NCBI GenBank assembly: GCA_905372135.1 | Contig: CAJPNS010000099.1 | Location: forward strand, 1-6,435 | DNA length: 6,435 nt | Source: Porphyromonadaceae bacterium | Lineage (GTDB): Bacteria; Bacteroidota; Bacteroidia; Bacteroidales; Paludibacteraceae | Direction: 5' to 3' | Shown: piece after piece, positions 1-6,435 of the stretch | How positions within the stretch are numbered: the stretch's first letter is position 1 | Layout of the letters: every line of letters starts with the position of its first letter | Made by a program: the position numbers and the translations under genes | Notes under the pieces: generated by a model | Database searches by the model: none | The model's input: the letters and a program-made list of their open reading frames with translations, nothing else | Told to the model about the DNA's origin: nothing

Positions 1-2
1 CT

Positions 3-128
3 ACAAAGGTCGGTGATAAAAAAGAAATAAAAAACAAAGAAGTAATAGATGAAATAAAGATAGAAATTCAAAGACTAACAGGCATTGATTCTATAGAAAC
101 TATATCAGATGAAAAGCTTAATGGATAA
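3..128 (+). CDS. C-terminal fragment of an unrecognised small protein (5' end outside window)
   Basis: An open frame runs in from the left edge (first full codon at base 3) and stops at TAA 126-128, giving 41 visible residues ending in ISDEKLNG. The visible part is highly charged and lysine/glutamate-rich, with a likely helical stretch (VIDEIKIEIQRLTG) and no membrane segment. The other two forward frames are closed by stops within the first 45 bases, so if this DNA is coding here this is the frame. The stop overlaps the start of the next small gene, a common sign of translational coupling. I do not recognise the family and the start is not visible. Base composition is strongly AT-rich, unlike the genes from 345 onward. 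It could also be a non-coding chance frame, but the overlap with the next gene argues mildly for a real gene. Confidence 0.5.
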   Translation, partial: TKVGDKKEIKNKEVIDEIKIEIQRLTGIDSIETISDEKLNG

Positions 129-309
129 AAATCCTGACAGAATACTTTTCTGTATTACAGAAGAGGAGTTGCAGTTTGAGGCAAAGCAAATCTTAGGAAG
201 AAGACTCAACGAAGAGGAGATAATTATTGCCCAAAAAGGATTAGACTATGGTATAATGACAAGTATTGATATGGTATATCGTACTATTCTTAAAGAAATG
301 ATAGACTGA
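109..309 (+). CDS. Small hypothetical protein, 66 aa, overlaps upstream gene
   Basis: This is a short acidic soluble protein of 66 residues (62 if the second ATG at 121 is the true start). It has no signal peptide, no membrane helix and no cysteine pair suggesting metal binding. The central segment (EAKQILGRRLNEEEIIIAQKGLDYG, roughly residues 24-48, seen as ILGRRL then NEEEII then KGLDYG) looks like two helices joined by a turn and followed by a third helix ending KEMID. This could be a small helical regulator or adaptor, but I cannot assign it to a named family. The start at 109 overlaps the preceding gene by 20 bases and the start at 121 overlaps it by 8 (ATGGATAA); neither has a clear ribosome binding site, so the choice is open. 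The AT-rich composition matches its upstream neighbour and contrasts with the peptidase gene 35 bases downstream. No terminator separates it from that gene. Confidence 0.65.
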   Translation: MKSLMDKNPDRILFCITEEELQFEAKQILGRRLNEEEIIIAQKGLDYGIMTSIDMVYRTILKEMID

Positions 310-314
310 AATAA

Positions 315-322
315 TAACTTTA
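315..322 (+). promoter_or_regulatory. Weak candidate -7 element upstream of the C69 peptidase
   Basis: TAACTTTA matches the Bacteroidetes -7 consensus TAnnTTTG except for the last base and lies 22 bases before the ATG at 345. No matching TTTG -33 element is visible upstream, and the region is AT-rich, so chance matches are likely. If it is not used, the peptidase gene would be read from a promoter further left, through the small genes. Confidence 0.2.
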
Positions 323-344
323 AAATAAACAAACACAATATAAT

Positions 345-413
345 ATGACAAGAAACAGATTATCGATTATTTTGGCAGTCTTATTTTTGGCTGCATCGGC
401 AACATCGTTTGCC
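345..413 (+). other. Signal peptide coding segment of the C69 peptidase
   Basis: Codons 1-23 encode a short basic start, a hydrophobic core (LSIILAVLFLAASA) and a small residue at -1 (Ala23) directly before Cys24. The -3 residue is Ser21, which fits the signal peptidase I rule and fits a lipobox poorly. Confidence 0.8.
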
Positions 414-2018
414 TGTACAAACTTTTTGGTTGGGCGTAAAGCCTCGACCGACGGCTCTACGATGATATCGTATTCCGCCGACTCGTATTGGCTCTATGGA
501 GCACTCTACTTCTATCCCAGAGCCAACTACAAAGATGGCGAGAAACTGAAAATCTACGAGTGGGATACAGGTGAATATAGAGGTGAAATAGACCAGGTAA
601 AACACACTTATCAAGTGGTGGGCAATATGAACGAACACCAGTTGAGCATTGGCGAGACAACATTTACTGGACGTAAAGAACTGCAAAACAAAGAGGGTAT
701 AATGGACTACGGAAGCCTTATCTACGTTACGTTGCAGAGAGCCAAGACCGCCCGCGAAGCCATCAAGGTGATGACCGACCTCGTGGAACGTTACGGCTAC
801 GGCTCTACGGGCGAAAGCTTCTCTATCGCAGACCCCAGTGAGGTGTGGATAATGGAGATGATAGGCAAAGGCAGCGGCAAGAAAGGAGCCGTATGGGTGG
901 CTGTACGTATCCCCGACGATTGCGTATCGGCTCACGCCAATCAGGCAAGGATAACACAGATACCGTTCAAAGACAAAAATAACTGTATGTACTCCAAAGA
1001 TGTCGTTAGCTTTGCTCGTGCACAGGGTTATTACAACGGCAAGGACGAAGATTTCAGCTTCTCTGACACATACAACCCGCTCGACTACGAAGGGCTGCGT
1101 TTCTGCGAGGCAAGAGTTTGGTCGTTTTTCCGTATGATGAACCCCGAGATGAACAAATATTTCAGCTACATCAACGGCGAGACAGTGCAGAGAATGCCTT
1201 TGTATATCAAACCCGCGAAGCAGGTAAGCGTCGAAGACATCAAGGTGTGTATGCGAGACCATTACGAAGGCACACCTATCGATATGACTGTCGGTGCAGG
1301 CTCCGGTCCTTTCGGCAGCCCGTTCAGGAGCAGCCCTCTGACATACAAGGTCGACGGTGTGGAGTATTTCCACGAACGTCCGATAGCTACTCAGCAGACG
1401 GGATTCACTTTCGTGGCTCAAATGCGTAGCTGGCTGCCTGCCCCGATAGGCGGTATCTTGTGGTTTGGCGTCGACGATGCCTCCATGGGAATGTATGTGC
1501 CTCTGTATTGCGGTATCAATGCCGTGCCGAAATGTTTCGACGAGAAAACGGGTAATATGTTCGATTTTTCGTGGAAATCTGCCTTTTGGGTAAACAACTG
1601 GGTTGCCTCGATGGTATACAATCGCTATTCGGAGTTGATGCCGGAGCTAAAAGAACAGCAGAAGAAGTGGGATGACTTTTTTACCGAATCGGTGAAGCGA
1701 ACAGACGCTACGGCAGTCGATATGTACCGAAAGAGTACTACTGCTGTTACCTCGATGTTGACCGACTATTCCGTGAGCCAGGCAGAGAATGTTACGGAGG
1801 CTTGGCGTAAGATGGGCGAACGATTTATGGTGAAGTACCTCGACGGTGTGGTCAAAGGCACCGACGAAAAGGGCAACTTCTTGCAGAATGACAAACATAT
1901 CCCGCAGAAGGTTACGCGTCCCGGATACCCCGAATGGTACAACCGCAAAGAGTTCGTACAGCCCGACAAAGACCGTTTCCGTGTCCGCTCGCAAGAGGAG
2001 ATGAACCGTAGAAAATAA
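345..2018 (+). CDS. Secreted C69-family (PepD/U34-type) dipeptidase
   Basis: This is a 557-residue peptidase of family C69, an N-terminal-nucleophile hydrolase whose members cleave dipeptides using an exposed N-terminal cysteine. Residues 1-23 form a signal peptide (basic MTRNR, hydrophobic core, then TSFA), and cleavage after Ala23 would leave Cys24 (ACTNFLVGRKASTDGST) as both the new N-terminus and the nucleophile. Family landmarks follow in order: YGYGSTGESFSIADPSEVWIM around 150-170, VAVRIPDDCVSAHANQARI around 185-203, RPIATQQTGF at 345-354, then LPAPIGGILWFGVDD at 364-378 and YVPLYCGI at 384-391. No lipoprotein box precedes Cys24 (the -3 residue is Ser), so signal peptidase I processing and a periplasmic or secreted product are expected. 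Length is normal for exported Bacteroidales members. The gene starts 35 bases after a small AT-rich gene and ends before a strong terminator, so it is probably the last gene of its transcript. The exact substrate is not predictable. Confidence 0.93.
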   Translation: MTRNRLSIILAVLFLAASATSFACTNFLVGRKASTDGSTMISYSADSYWLYGALYFYPRANYKDGEKLKIYEWDTGEYRGEIDQVKHTYQVVGNMNEHQLSIGETTFTGRKELQNKEGIMDYGSLIYVTLQRAKTAREAIKVMTDLVERYGYGSTGESFSIADPSEVWIMEMIGKGSGKKGAVWVAVRIPDDCVSAHANQARITQIPFKDKNNCMYSKDVVSFARAQGYYNGKDEDFSFSDTYNPLDYEGLRFCEARVWSFFRMMNPEMNKYFSYINGETVQRMPLYIKPAKQVSVEDIKVCMRDHYEGTPIDMTVGAGSGPFGSPFRSSPLTYKVDGVEYFHERPIATQQTGFTFVAQMRSWLPAPIGGILWFGVDDASMGMYVPLYCGINAVPKCFDEKTGNMFDFSWKSAFWVNNWVASMVYNRYSELMPELKEQQKKWDDFFTESVKRTDATAVDMYRKSTTAVTSMLTDYSVSQAENVTEAWRKMGERFMVKYLDGVVKGTDEKGNFLQNDKHIPQKVTRPGYPEWYNRKEFVQPDKDRFRVRSQEEMNRRK

Positions 2019-2041
2019 GTCCTCGGCAAAATTTATATGTG

Positions 2042-2093
2042 AGGCATAGAGGTTGCGACACATGCCGATGTCGATGGCTTCTATGCCTTTTTT
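2042..2093 (+). terminator. Rho-independent terminator after the C69 peptidase gene
   Basis: AGGCATAGA (2042-2050) pairs perfectly with TCTATGCCT (2080-2088). The stem extends inward through mostly G-T pairs and one unpaired A (2074) to a second perfect stem, CGACA (2056-2060) with TGTCG (2069-2073), leaving an 8-base loop. A run of six T (2088-2093) follows. It begins 24 bases after the peptidase stop codon. Confidence 0.9.
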
Positions 2094-2171
2094 GTATCTG
2101 AAAAACACTCTTCAATGTCGATTTTTTCGTTAGAATAGTAGGGCGAAATCGTCGTTTGCGCAAAAAAATAT

Positions 2172-2179
2172 TATCTTTG
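2172..2179 (+). promoter_or_regulatory. Bacteroidetes-type -7 promoter element for the GNAT-family gene
   Basis: TATCTTTG matches the Bacteroidetes -7 consensus TAnnTTTG exactly and sits after a terminator, 57 bases ahead of the ATG at 2237, so this gene is likely its own transcription unit with a leader of roughly 50 bases. A TTTG at 2155-2158 is only 13 bases upstream, closer than the usual -33 spacing, so the -33 element is uncertain. Confidence 0.7.
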
Positions 2180-2236
2180 CAGCCGAAACTTCCGCTATAA
2201 AATTATTCTTTCAATTTATCGAAAAACATATAGCTT

Positions 2237-3364
2237 ATGGTTACAATAAAAGAGGTAAAAAGCAAGTCGGACTTGAACCGATTTATAAAATTCGGTATCG
2301 ATTTGTACAAGGGTAATAAATACTTCTGCCCGCCATTGATATTCGACGAAAAGAACACATTCAACAGAAAGAAAAACCCCGCCTACGATTTCTCCGATTC
2401 TGTGCTGTATCTGGCATACAAAGACAAGCAAATAGTGGGGCGTATAGCTGGTATTATCAACAATATAGCCAACGAAGCTTGGAATAAGAAACGTCTTCGG
2501 TTCGGATGGTTCGATTTTGTCGACGACTTGGAGGTATCGAGAACACTGCTCGATGCCGTCCGCGATTGGGGTAAATCTAAGGGAATGAACGAGATGAACG
2601 GACCTGTCGGATTTACCGATTTCGACCACCAAGGACTCTTGATCGTTGGTTTCGAGTACGATTCGCCGATGGCTTCGCTGTATAACTATCCCTATTACGA
2701 GCGTCATTTCGACGATTACGGGCTACGGAAAGAGGTCGATTGGATCGAAAACCGCGTTTTCATCCCCGACGGAGTACCCGAGAAGATGGAACGTATCGCA
2801 AAGATAGTAACCGAAAAATACAACCTGAAAATAGCGAAAGTTCGCAGTGCCAAAGAGGTGGTCTCGCGTTTCGGATATTCGTTTTTCGACGTCATAAACG
2901 ACGCTTACAAGCCGCTCTACAACTTCCAGCCACTGACAGAAAGGCAAAAGGAGTATTATTGCAAGATGTATTTCCCGCTCCTCAACTACGACTTCGTTAC
3001 AATCATCGTAAACGAAAAAGACGAAATAATCGGTGTCGGCGTAGGAATGCCTAATATCTCAGAAGCTCTCAGAAAATGTCGGGGACGGCTTTTCCCTCTG
3101 GGCTGGTATTGGATTTTGAGGGCGTTGAAGGCGAAAAAGTTCAAATACTTCGATTTGTTACTGATCGCCGTACGTCCCGACTATCAGAACAAAGGCGTCA
3201 ATTCGCTATTTTTCTACGACCAGATAAAATATTTTATAAAGTATGGAGTGGAGTATTCCGAGACTACGTCGATACTTGAGACGAACGTAAAAAACCAATC
3301 GAACTGGGAGTATTTCGACAATATACAGCATAAACGCCGAAGAGCTTATATAAAAGAGATATAA
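2237..3364 (+). CDS. GNAT-fold acyltransferase-like protein, YghO / bacterial ceramide synthase-like family
   Basis: This is a 375-residue soluble protein with no signal peptide. The N-terminal half carries the pattern I associate with the YghO/BcerS-like family: NPAYDFSDSVLYLAYKD (47-63) running into IVGRIAGIINN (66-76), then FGWFDFVDD (89-97), MNGPVGFTDFDHQGLLIVGF (120-139) and LYNYPYYERHFDDYG (148-162). The C-terminal half looks like a GNAT acyl-CoA-binding domain: IIVNEKDEIIGVGVG (256-270), the motif A-like VRPDYQNKGVNSLFF (312-326), and a late ETNVKNQSNWEYF segment (348-360). Known members of the family include E. coli YghO (function unclear) and the Caulobacter N-acyltransferase that makes ceramide; Bacteroidales commonly make dihydroceramides, so a lipid N-acylation role is possible here. 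That role is inference from family resemblance, and plain 'GNAT-family protein' is the safe call. No serine palmitoyltransferase or reductase gene lies in the window. The gene has its own promoter element and terminator. Confidence 0.85.
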   Translation: MVTIKEVKSKSDLNRFIKFGIDLYKGNKYFCPPLIFDEKNTFNRKKNPAYDFSDSVLYLAYKDKQIVGRIAGIINNIANEAWNKKRLRFGWFDFVDDLEVSRTLLDAVRDWGKSKGMNEMNGPVGFTDFDHQGLLIVGFEYDSPMASLYNYPYYERHFDDYGLRKEVDWIENRVFIPDGVPEKMERIAKIVTEKYNLKIAKVRSAKEVVSRFGYSFFDVINDAYKPLYNFQPLTERQKEYYCKMYFPLLNYDFVTIIVNEKDEIIGVGVGMPNISEALRKCRGRLFPLGWYWILRALKAKKFKYFDLLLIAVRPDYQNKGVNSLFFYDQIKYFIKYGVEYSETTSILETNVKNQSNWEYFDNIQHKRRRAYIKEI

Positions 3365-3368
3365 TATT

Positions 3369-3402
3369 AAAAGCTACTAATCATCGCGATAGTAGCTTTT
3401 TT
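3369..3402 (+). terminator. Intrinsic terminator between convergent genes, possibly bidirectional
   Basis: AAAAGCTACTA (3369-3379) pairs perfectly over 11 bases with TAGTAGCTTTT (3390-3400) around a 10-base loop. The T run continues to 3402, 5 bases after the GNAT-family stop codon, so it clearly serves the forward gene. Read on the reverse strand the same hairpin ends in TTTTAATATTAT, a weaker U-tract, and lies about 73 bases past the nadB stop, so it may also terminate nadB. The rest of the gap, 3403-3474, holds nothing I can name. Confidence 0.88.
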
Positions 3403-3474
3403 ATTCGTCATATCTTGGCTGGCGTTGATAAGCCGCAAGTATTTGAACGATAGAGTGGTGTCGTTATCTTCGAT

Positions 3475-5046
3475 TTAATTTGATTTGTGCGGATAGTCGA
3501 GTGTGTAGTGCAAGCCGCGGCTCTCGTGACGTGCCATTGCTTGCTTTATGACCAAATATGCCACATTGATGCAATTCCTGAGTTCGCATATTTGCCGCGA
3601 TACGACCGAACGCTTGAACAGGCTTTCGGTCTCTTCGTAGAGTATTTCGAGGCGGTCTAAGGCACGCTGCAATCGAAGGTTCGAACGTACTATACCAACA
3701 TACGACGTCATTATCTGCTGTACCTCTTTGAGCGATTGTGTTATGAGTACCATCTCTTCGGTAAGGGTAGTGCCCTCGTCGCTCCAATCGGGGATGTCGT
3801 CTTGCCACCGAAGCGACTCTATCTTATCCAAAGCGTCTCTGGCAGCGGCGTCGGCATATACGATTGCCTCTATTAACGAATTAGATGCAAGGCGGTTGGC
3901 TCCGTGAAGTCCAGTGCACGAACATTCGCCGCAGGCATACAGACGATCGATAGATGTGTGTGCATTGAGGTCGACGGCTATTCCTCCGCACAGATAGTGT
4001 GCTGCGGGAGCTACCGGGATATACTGTTTGGTGAAGTCTATGCCGTAGGCAAGCAGTTTTTCGTATATCGTGGGGAAATGCTGCTTGGTCTCTTCGGCAT
4101 CTTTTGCCGTAACGTCGAGGTATACGTAGTCGCTGCCGGCGAGCTTCATCTCGCTGTCGATGGCACGAGCCACTATATCTCGCGGTGCAAGCGAGAGGCG
4201 ACTGTCGTATTTGTGCATAAACTCTTCGCCTTTGATATTCCTGAGCACCGCACCGTAACCCCGCATAGCTTCGGTTATCAGGAACGAAGGACGGTCGGCT
4301 GCGTGGTAGAACGCCGTAGGGTGAAACTGTACGAACTCCATATCTCTGACCTTGCCTCTTGCCCTGTGTACCATTGCTATGCCGTCGCCCGTGGCAACGA
4401 GCGGGTTGGTAGTGGTCTGGTAAACGTTGCCTATACCGCCTGTGGCAAGCATTGTTACCTTACCTAAGACGGTATCTATCCTGCCACTGTTCATATCGAG
4501 TACATAGACCCCGAAACATTCGATATTGGGAGCATGTCGGGTAACAAGTTTTCCCAGATGGTGTTGGGTAAGCAGTTCTACGACGAAACAGTGTTCGAAT
4601 ACGTCTATATTGCGGTGTTGCTTTATGCGTTTTATCAACGAGTTTTGTATCTCGGCACCGGTAGAGTCTTTGTGGTGCAGTATCCGAAATTCGGAGTGTC
4701 CGCCCTCCTTGTGCAGGTCGAACGAGCCGTCGGGTGTTTTATCGAAATCGACGCCCCACTCGAGGAGCTGTTTTATCTGTTCGGGAGCGTTGGTTACTAC
4801 CTTCTCTACCGCACGACGGTCGCAGATACCGTCGCCCGCAATGAGAGTGTCTTCTATATGTTTCTCGTAATTATCGAGTATGTAGTTGGTAACCGACGAA
4901 ATGCCTCCTTGTGCCAACATCGTATTGGCTTCGGTAAGCTCTGTCTTGCACAGCAGTGCTACGCTGCCTTTATGAGCTACTTTCAGAGCAAAGCTCATAC
5001 CTGCGATACCGCTGCCTACTACCACGAAATCATATTTTTTCTGCAT
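3475..5046 (-). CDS. nadB: L-aspartate oxidase
   Basis: NadB oxidises L-aspartate to iminoaspartate using FAD; quinolinate synthase (NadA) then makes quinolinate for de novo NAD synthesis. It is a cytoplasmic flavoprotein. The 523-residue length is normal. The FAD-binding Rossmann motif GSGIAG is at 11-16 and the flavin-contacting AQGGIS at 45-50, followed by the capping-domain region. Active-site residues known from the E. coli enzyme are all present, shifted by one: His242 in QFHPTAF, Thr258/Glu259 in LITEAMRG, Arg289 in LAPRDIVARAID, His350 in PVAPAAHYLCGG and Arg385 in LHGANRLASNSL. The C-terminal helical domain ends with ESRGLHYTLDYP. The full set, the GANR/SNSL motif and the length favour NadB over the related succinate dehydrogenase/fumarate reductase flavoproteins. 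It follows glnS by 81 bases in the same direction. nadA and nadC are not in the window. No Shine-Dalgarno sequence is seen before the ATG. Confidence 0.97.
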   Translation of the reverse strand: MQKKYDFVVVGSGIAGMSFALKVAHKGSVALLCKTELTEANTMLAQGGISSVTNYILDNYEKHIEDTLIAGDGICDRRAVEKVVTNAPEQIKQLLEWGVDFDKTPDGSFDLHKEGGHSEFRILHHKDSTGAEIQNSLIKRIKQHRNIDVFEHCFVVELLTQHHLGKLVTRHAPNIECFGVYVLDMNSGRIDTVLGKVTMLATGGIGNVYQTTTNPLVATGDGIAMVHRARGKVRDMEFVQFHPTAFYHAADRPSFLITEAMRGYGAVLRNIKGEEFMHKYDSRLSLAPRDIVARAIDSEMKLAGSDYVYLDVTAKDAEETKQHFPTIYEKLLAYGIDFTKQYIPVAPAAHYLCGGIAVDLNAHTSIDRLYACGECSCTGLHGANRLASNSLIEAIVYADAAARDALDKIESLRWQDDIPDWSDEGTTLTEEMVLITQSLKEVQQIMTSYVGIVRSNLRLQRALDRLEILYEETESLFKRSVVSRQICELRNCINVAYLVIKQAMARHESRGLHYTLDYPHKSN

Positions 5047-5127
5047 AACGTACCATAGAGTGATTGTTTCGAAATATCGTTCTTTGTCTCCGACGATAGA
5101 TATTGTAAAGTAGCATTGTCGTAGGGT
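5047..5127 (-). other. glnS-nadB intergenic spacer
   Basis: These 81 bases separate two genes of the same direction. On the reverse strand I see no exact TAnnTTTG element and no hairpin with a T run, so neither a separate nadB promoter nor a glnS terminator is evident. Co-transcription is plausible but not shown. Confidence 0.4.
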
Positions 5128-6435
5128 TTATTTCTTTTTCCACCCGTCTTTGAGTGTTACCGTACGGTTGAATACAAGATTGCCGTCGCGGCTGTCTTTA
5201 TCGACACAGAAGTAACCCAAGCGAGTGAATTGAAATTTGTCGCCTACTTTGGCATTTTGCAGACAAGGCTCTAACTTACAGCCCGTAAGCACACGCTTCG
5301 AGTCGGGGTTTATCAGCGTGCGGAAGTCGCGTTCGTCGTCCGACGGATTTTCGACCATAAATAGCCTGTCGTACAGACGCACTTCGGCGTCGATACAGTC
5401 GTGTGCCGATACCCAATGCAGTGTACCTTTCACCTTACGGTTGGCTTGCGGCATACCGCTTTTCGTCTCGGGGTCGTAGGTACAGAGTATCTCGGTGATA
5501 TTGCCCTGCGAGTCTTTTTTGACCTCATCGCATTTTATGATGTAGGCGTTCTTTAACCTCACCTCTTTGCCCGGCGATAGGCGGAAGTAATCTTTCGGCG
5601 GGTTTTCCATAAAATCGTCTCGCTCTATGTATATCTCGCGTGAGAACTCTATCTGCCGTGTGCCTGCTTGCGGGTCTTCGGGGTTGTTTTCGGCAACGAG
5701 CGTCTCTGTTTGGTTCTCAGGATAATTGACGATAACCAGCTTGACGGGATTGAGCACAGCCGATACACGCATGGCACTCTTGTTGAGGTCGTCTCTGATA
5801 GCCGACTCCAGCAATGAAATATCGTTCAATGCCTCGAACTTGGTATATCCTATTTTATCGATAAAATCGCGTATAGACTTCGGAGTATAGCCTCTGCGAC
5901 GCAATCCGCAGAGCGTAGGCATACGCGGATCGTCCCAGCCCGATACCAAGCCCTCTTCGACGAGTTGCAGCAGTTTACGTTTGCTCATAACGGTATACGT
6001 GAGGTTCAAGCGGTTGAATTCACGCTGCTTCGGGCGATAACTGCTATCGGCAAACTGGTCGATATACCAGTCGTACAGCGGACGGTGCACCTCGAACTCG
6101 AGAGTGCATATCGAGTGCGTTACCCCTTCGAAGTAATCGCTTTGCCCGTGTGCGAAATCGTACATAGGATACACTTTCCACTTGTAACCTGTTCGGTGGT
6201 GAGGGTGCGAGGTGATAATGCGGTACATTATCGGGTCGCGGAAGTGCATATTGGGGTGTGCCATATCTATTTTTGCACGTAATACCATCTTGCCTTCGGC
6301 TATTTCGCCGCTACTCATACGGGCGAATATATCGAGGTTCTCCTCTACCGAACGGTTACGGAACGGGCTTTCGACACCCGGTGTCGTCGGAGTACCCTTT
6401 TGGCGTGCTATCTCTTCCGATGTCTGTTCGTCTAC
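5128..6435 (-). CDS. glnS: Glutaminyl-tRNA synthetase, C-terminal 435 residues (N-terminus beyond right edge)
   Basis: GlnRS attaches glutamine to tRNA-Gln in the cytoplasm. The frame is open to the right edge, so the internal ATG at 6318 is not the start: the 39 codons upstream of it read VDEQTSEEIARQKG, then SPFRNRSVEENLDIFARM, which is GlnRS sequence. About 130 N-terminal residues, including the HIGH motif, lie outside the window, judged against the E. coli enzyme. Visible parts are the acceptor-binding region with LRAKIDMAHPNMHFRDP and YPMYDFAHGQSD, the KMSKS-type loop as VMSKRKL (Met150-Ser-Lys of the visible part), WDDPRMPTLCGLRRRGYTP, and then the two beta-barrel anticodon-binding domains with KVKGTLHWVSAHD and EVRLYDRLF. 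The enzyme ends at FNRTVTLKDGWKKK with no extra C-terminal domain. The direct hits to GlnRS-specific motifs separate it from glutamyl-tRNA synthetase. It is the likely upstream gene of a glnS-nadB pair. Confidence 0.97.
   Translation of the reverse strand, partial: VDEQTSEEIARQKGTPTTPGVESPFRNRSVEENLDIFARMSSGEIAEGKMVLRAKIDMAHPNMHFRDPIMYRIITSHPHHRTGYKWKVYPMYDFAHGQSDYFEGVTHSICTLEFEVHRPLYDWYIDQFADSSYRPKQREFNRLNLTYTVMSKRKLLQLVEEGLVSGWDDPRMPTLCGLRRRGYTPKSIRDFIDKIGYTKFEALNDISLLESAIRDDLNKSAMRVSAVLNPVKLVIVNYPENQTETLVAENNPEDPQAGTRQIEFSREIYIERDDFMENPPKDYFRLSPGKEVRLKNAYIIKCDEVKKDSQGNITEILCTYDPETKSGMPQANRKVKGTLHWVSAHDCIDAEVRLYDRLFMVENPSDDERDFRTLINPDSKRVLTGCKLEPCLQNAKVGDKFQFTRLGYFCVDKDSRDGNLVFNRTVTLKDGWKKK

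Noticed and set aside
381..1421. Long reverse-strand open frame (346 codons) opposite the C69 peptidase
   Set aside because: It lies wholly antisense to a gene with clear family motifs, its translation is rich in Cys/His/Arg with no recognisable domain, and long antisense frames are expected from the codon pattern of the real gene.
2155..2158. TTTG as a -33 element paired with the -7 element at 2172
   Set aside because: The spacing of 13 bases is shorter than the usual Bacteroidetes spacing, so it was not annotated as a feature.
1647..2163. Reverse-strand frames spanning the peptidase 3' end and the terminator
   Set aside because: They read through the antisense of the peptidase and of a strong terminator hairpin, with no recognisable protein features and no promoter.
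3413..3440. Imperfect hairpin (CTTGGCT with AGCCGCAAG) in the convergent gap
   Set aside because: The stem is short and bulged, with no T run on either strand, so it is weaker than the adjacent perfect terminator and likely chance.
3904..5058. Two or three forward open frames (187, 114 and 174 codons) opposite nadB
   Set aside because: They are antisense to the fully conserved nadB, overlap one another in different frames and show no family motifs.
5965..6282. Forward frame of 105 codons opposite glnS
   Set aside because: It is antisense to the conserved catalytic region of GlnRS and has no independent support.
6316..6318. ATG at 6318 as the glnS start
   Set aside because: The frame stays open to the right edge and the 39 upstream codons encode conserved GlnRS sequence, so this Met is internal.

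Overview
The window reads as chromosomal DNA from a member of the Bacteroidota, most likely order Bacteroidales. The evidence is a TAnnTTTG-type -7 promoter element (TATCTTTG at 2172-2179), starts without clear Shine-Dalgarno sequences but with A-rich leaders, an exported C69 peptidase of the kind common in gut and oral Bacteroidales, and a GlnRS-type (direct charging) glutaminyl-tRNA synthetase. Genus cannot be set from the sequence alone.

Layout: (1) 1-344 is distinctly AT-rich (about 31% G+C over the first 300 bases by hand count, against roughly half G+C further in). It carries the tail of one small gene overlapping a second small gene of unknown function, both forward. This looks like the edge of an accessory or recently acquired segment. 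(2) 345-2018, forward: a secreted C69-family dipeptidase whose signal peptide ends exactly before the catalytic cysteine. A strong intrinsic terminator follows at 2042-2093. (3) 2237-3364, forward: a GNAT-fold protein resembling the YghO/bacterial ceramide synthase-like family, with its own Bacteroidetes-type promoter element and a terminator at 3369-3402 that may also serve the opposing strand. (4) 3475-5046, reverse: nadB, L-aspartate oxidase, first step of de novo NAD synthesis, with all expected active-site residues. (5) 5128-6435, reverse: glnS, with its N-terminus beyond the right edge. glnS and nadB run in the same direction with 81 bases between them and could share a transcript.

The genes do not form one obvious pathway. 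glnS and nadB are core housekeeping genes, and the peptidase and GNAT protein look like independent forward units. The most interesting items are the possible link of the GNAT protein to sphingolipid (dihydroceramide) synthesis, the self-exposing nucleophile of the exported peptidase, and the AT-rich left edge with its unrecognised overlapping small genes. I found no CRISPR array, tRNA, rRNA, insertion sequence or convincing new multi-gene system.
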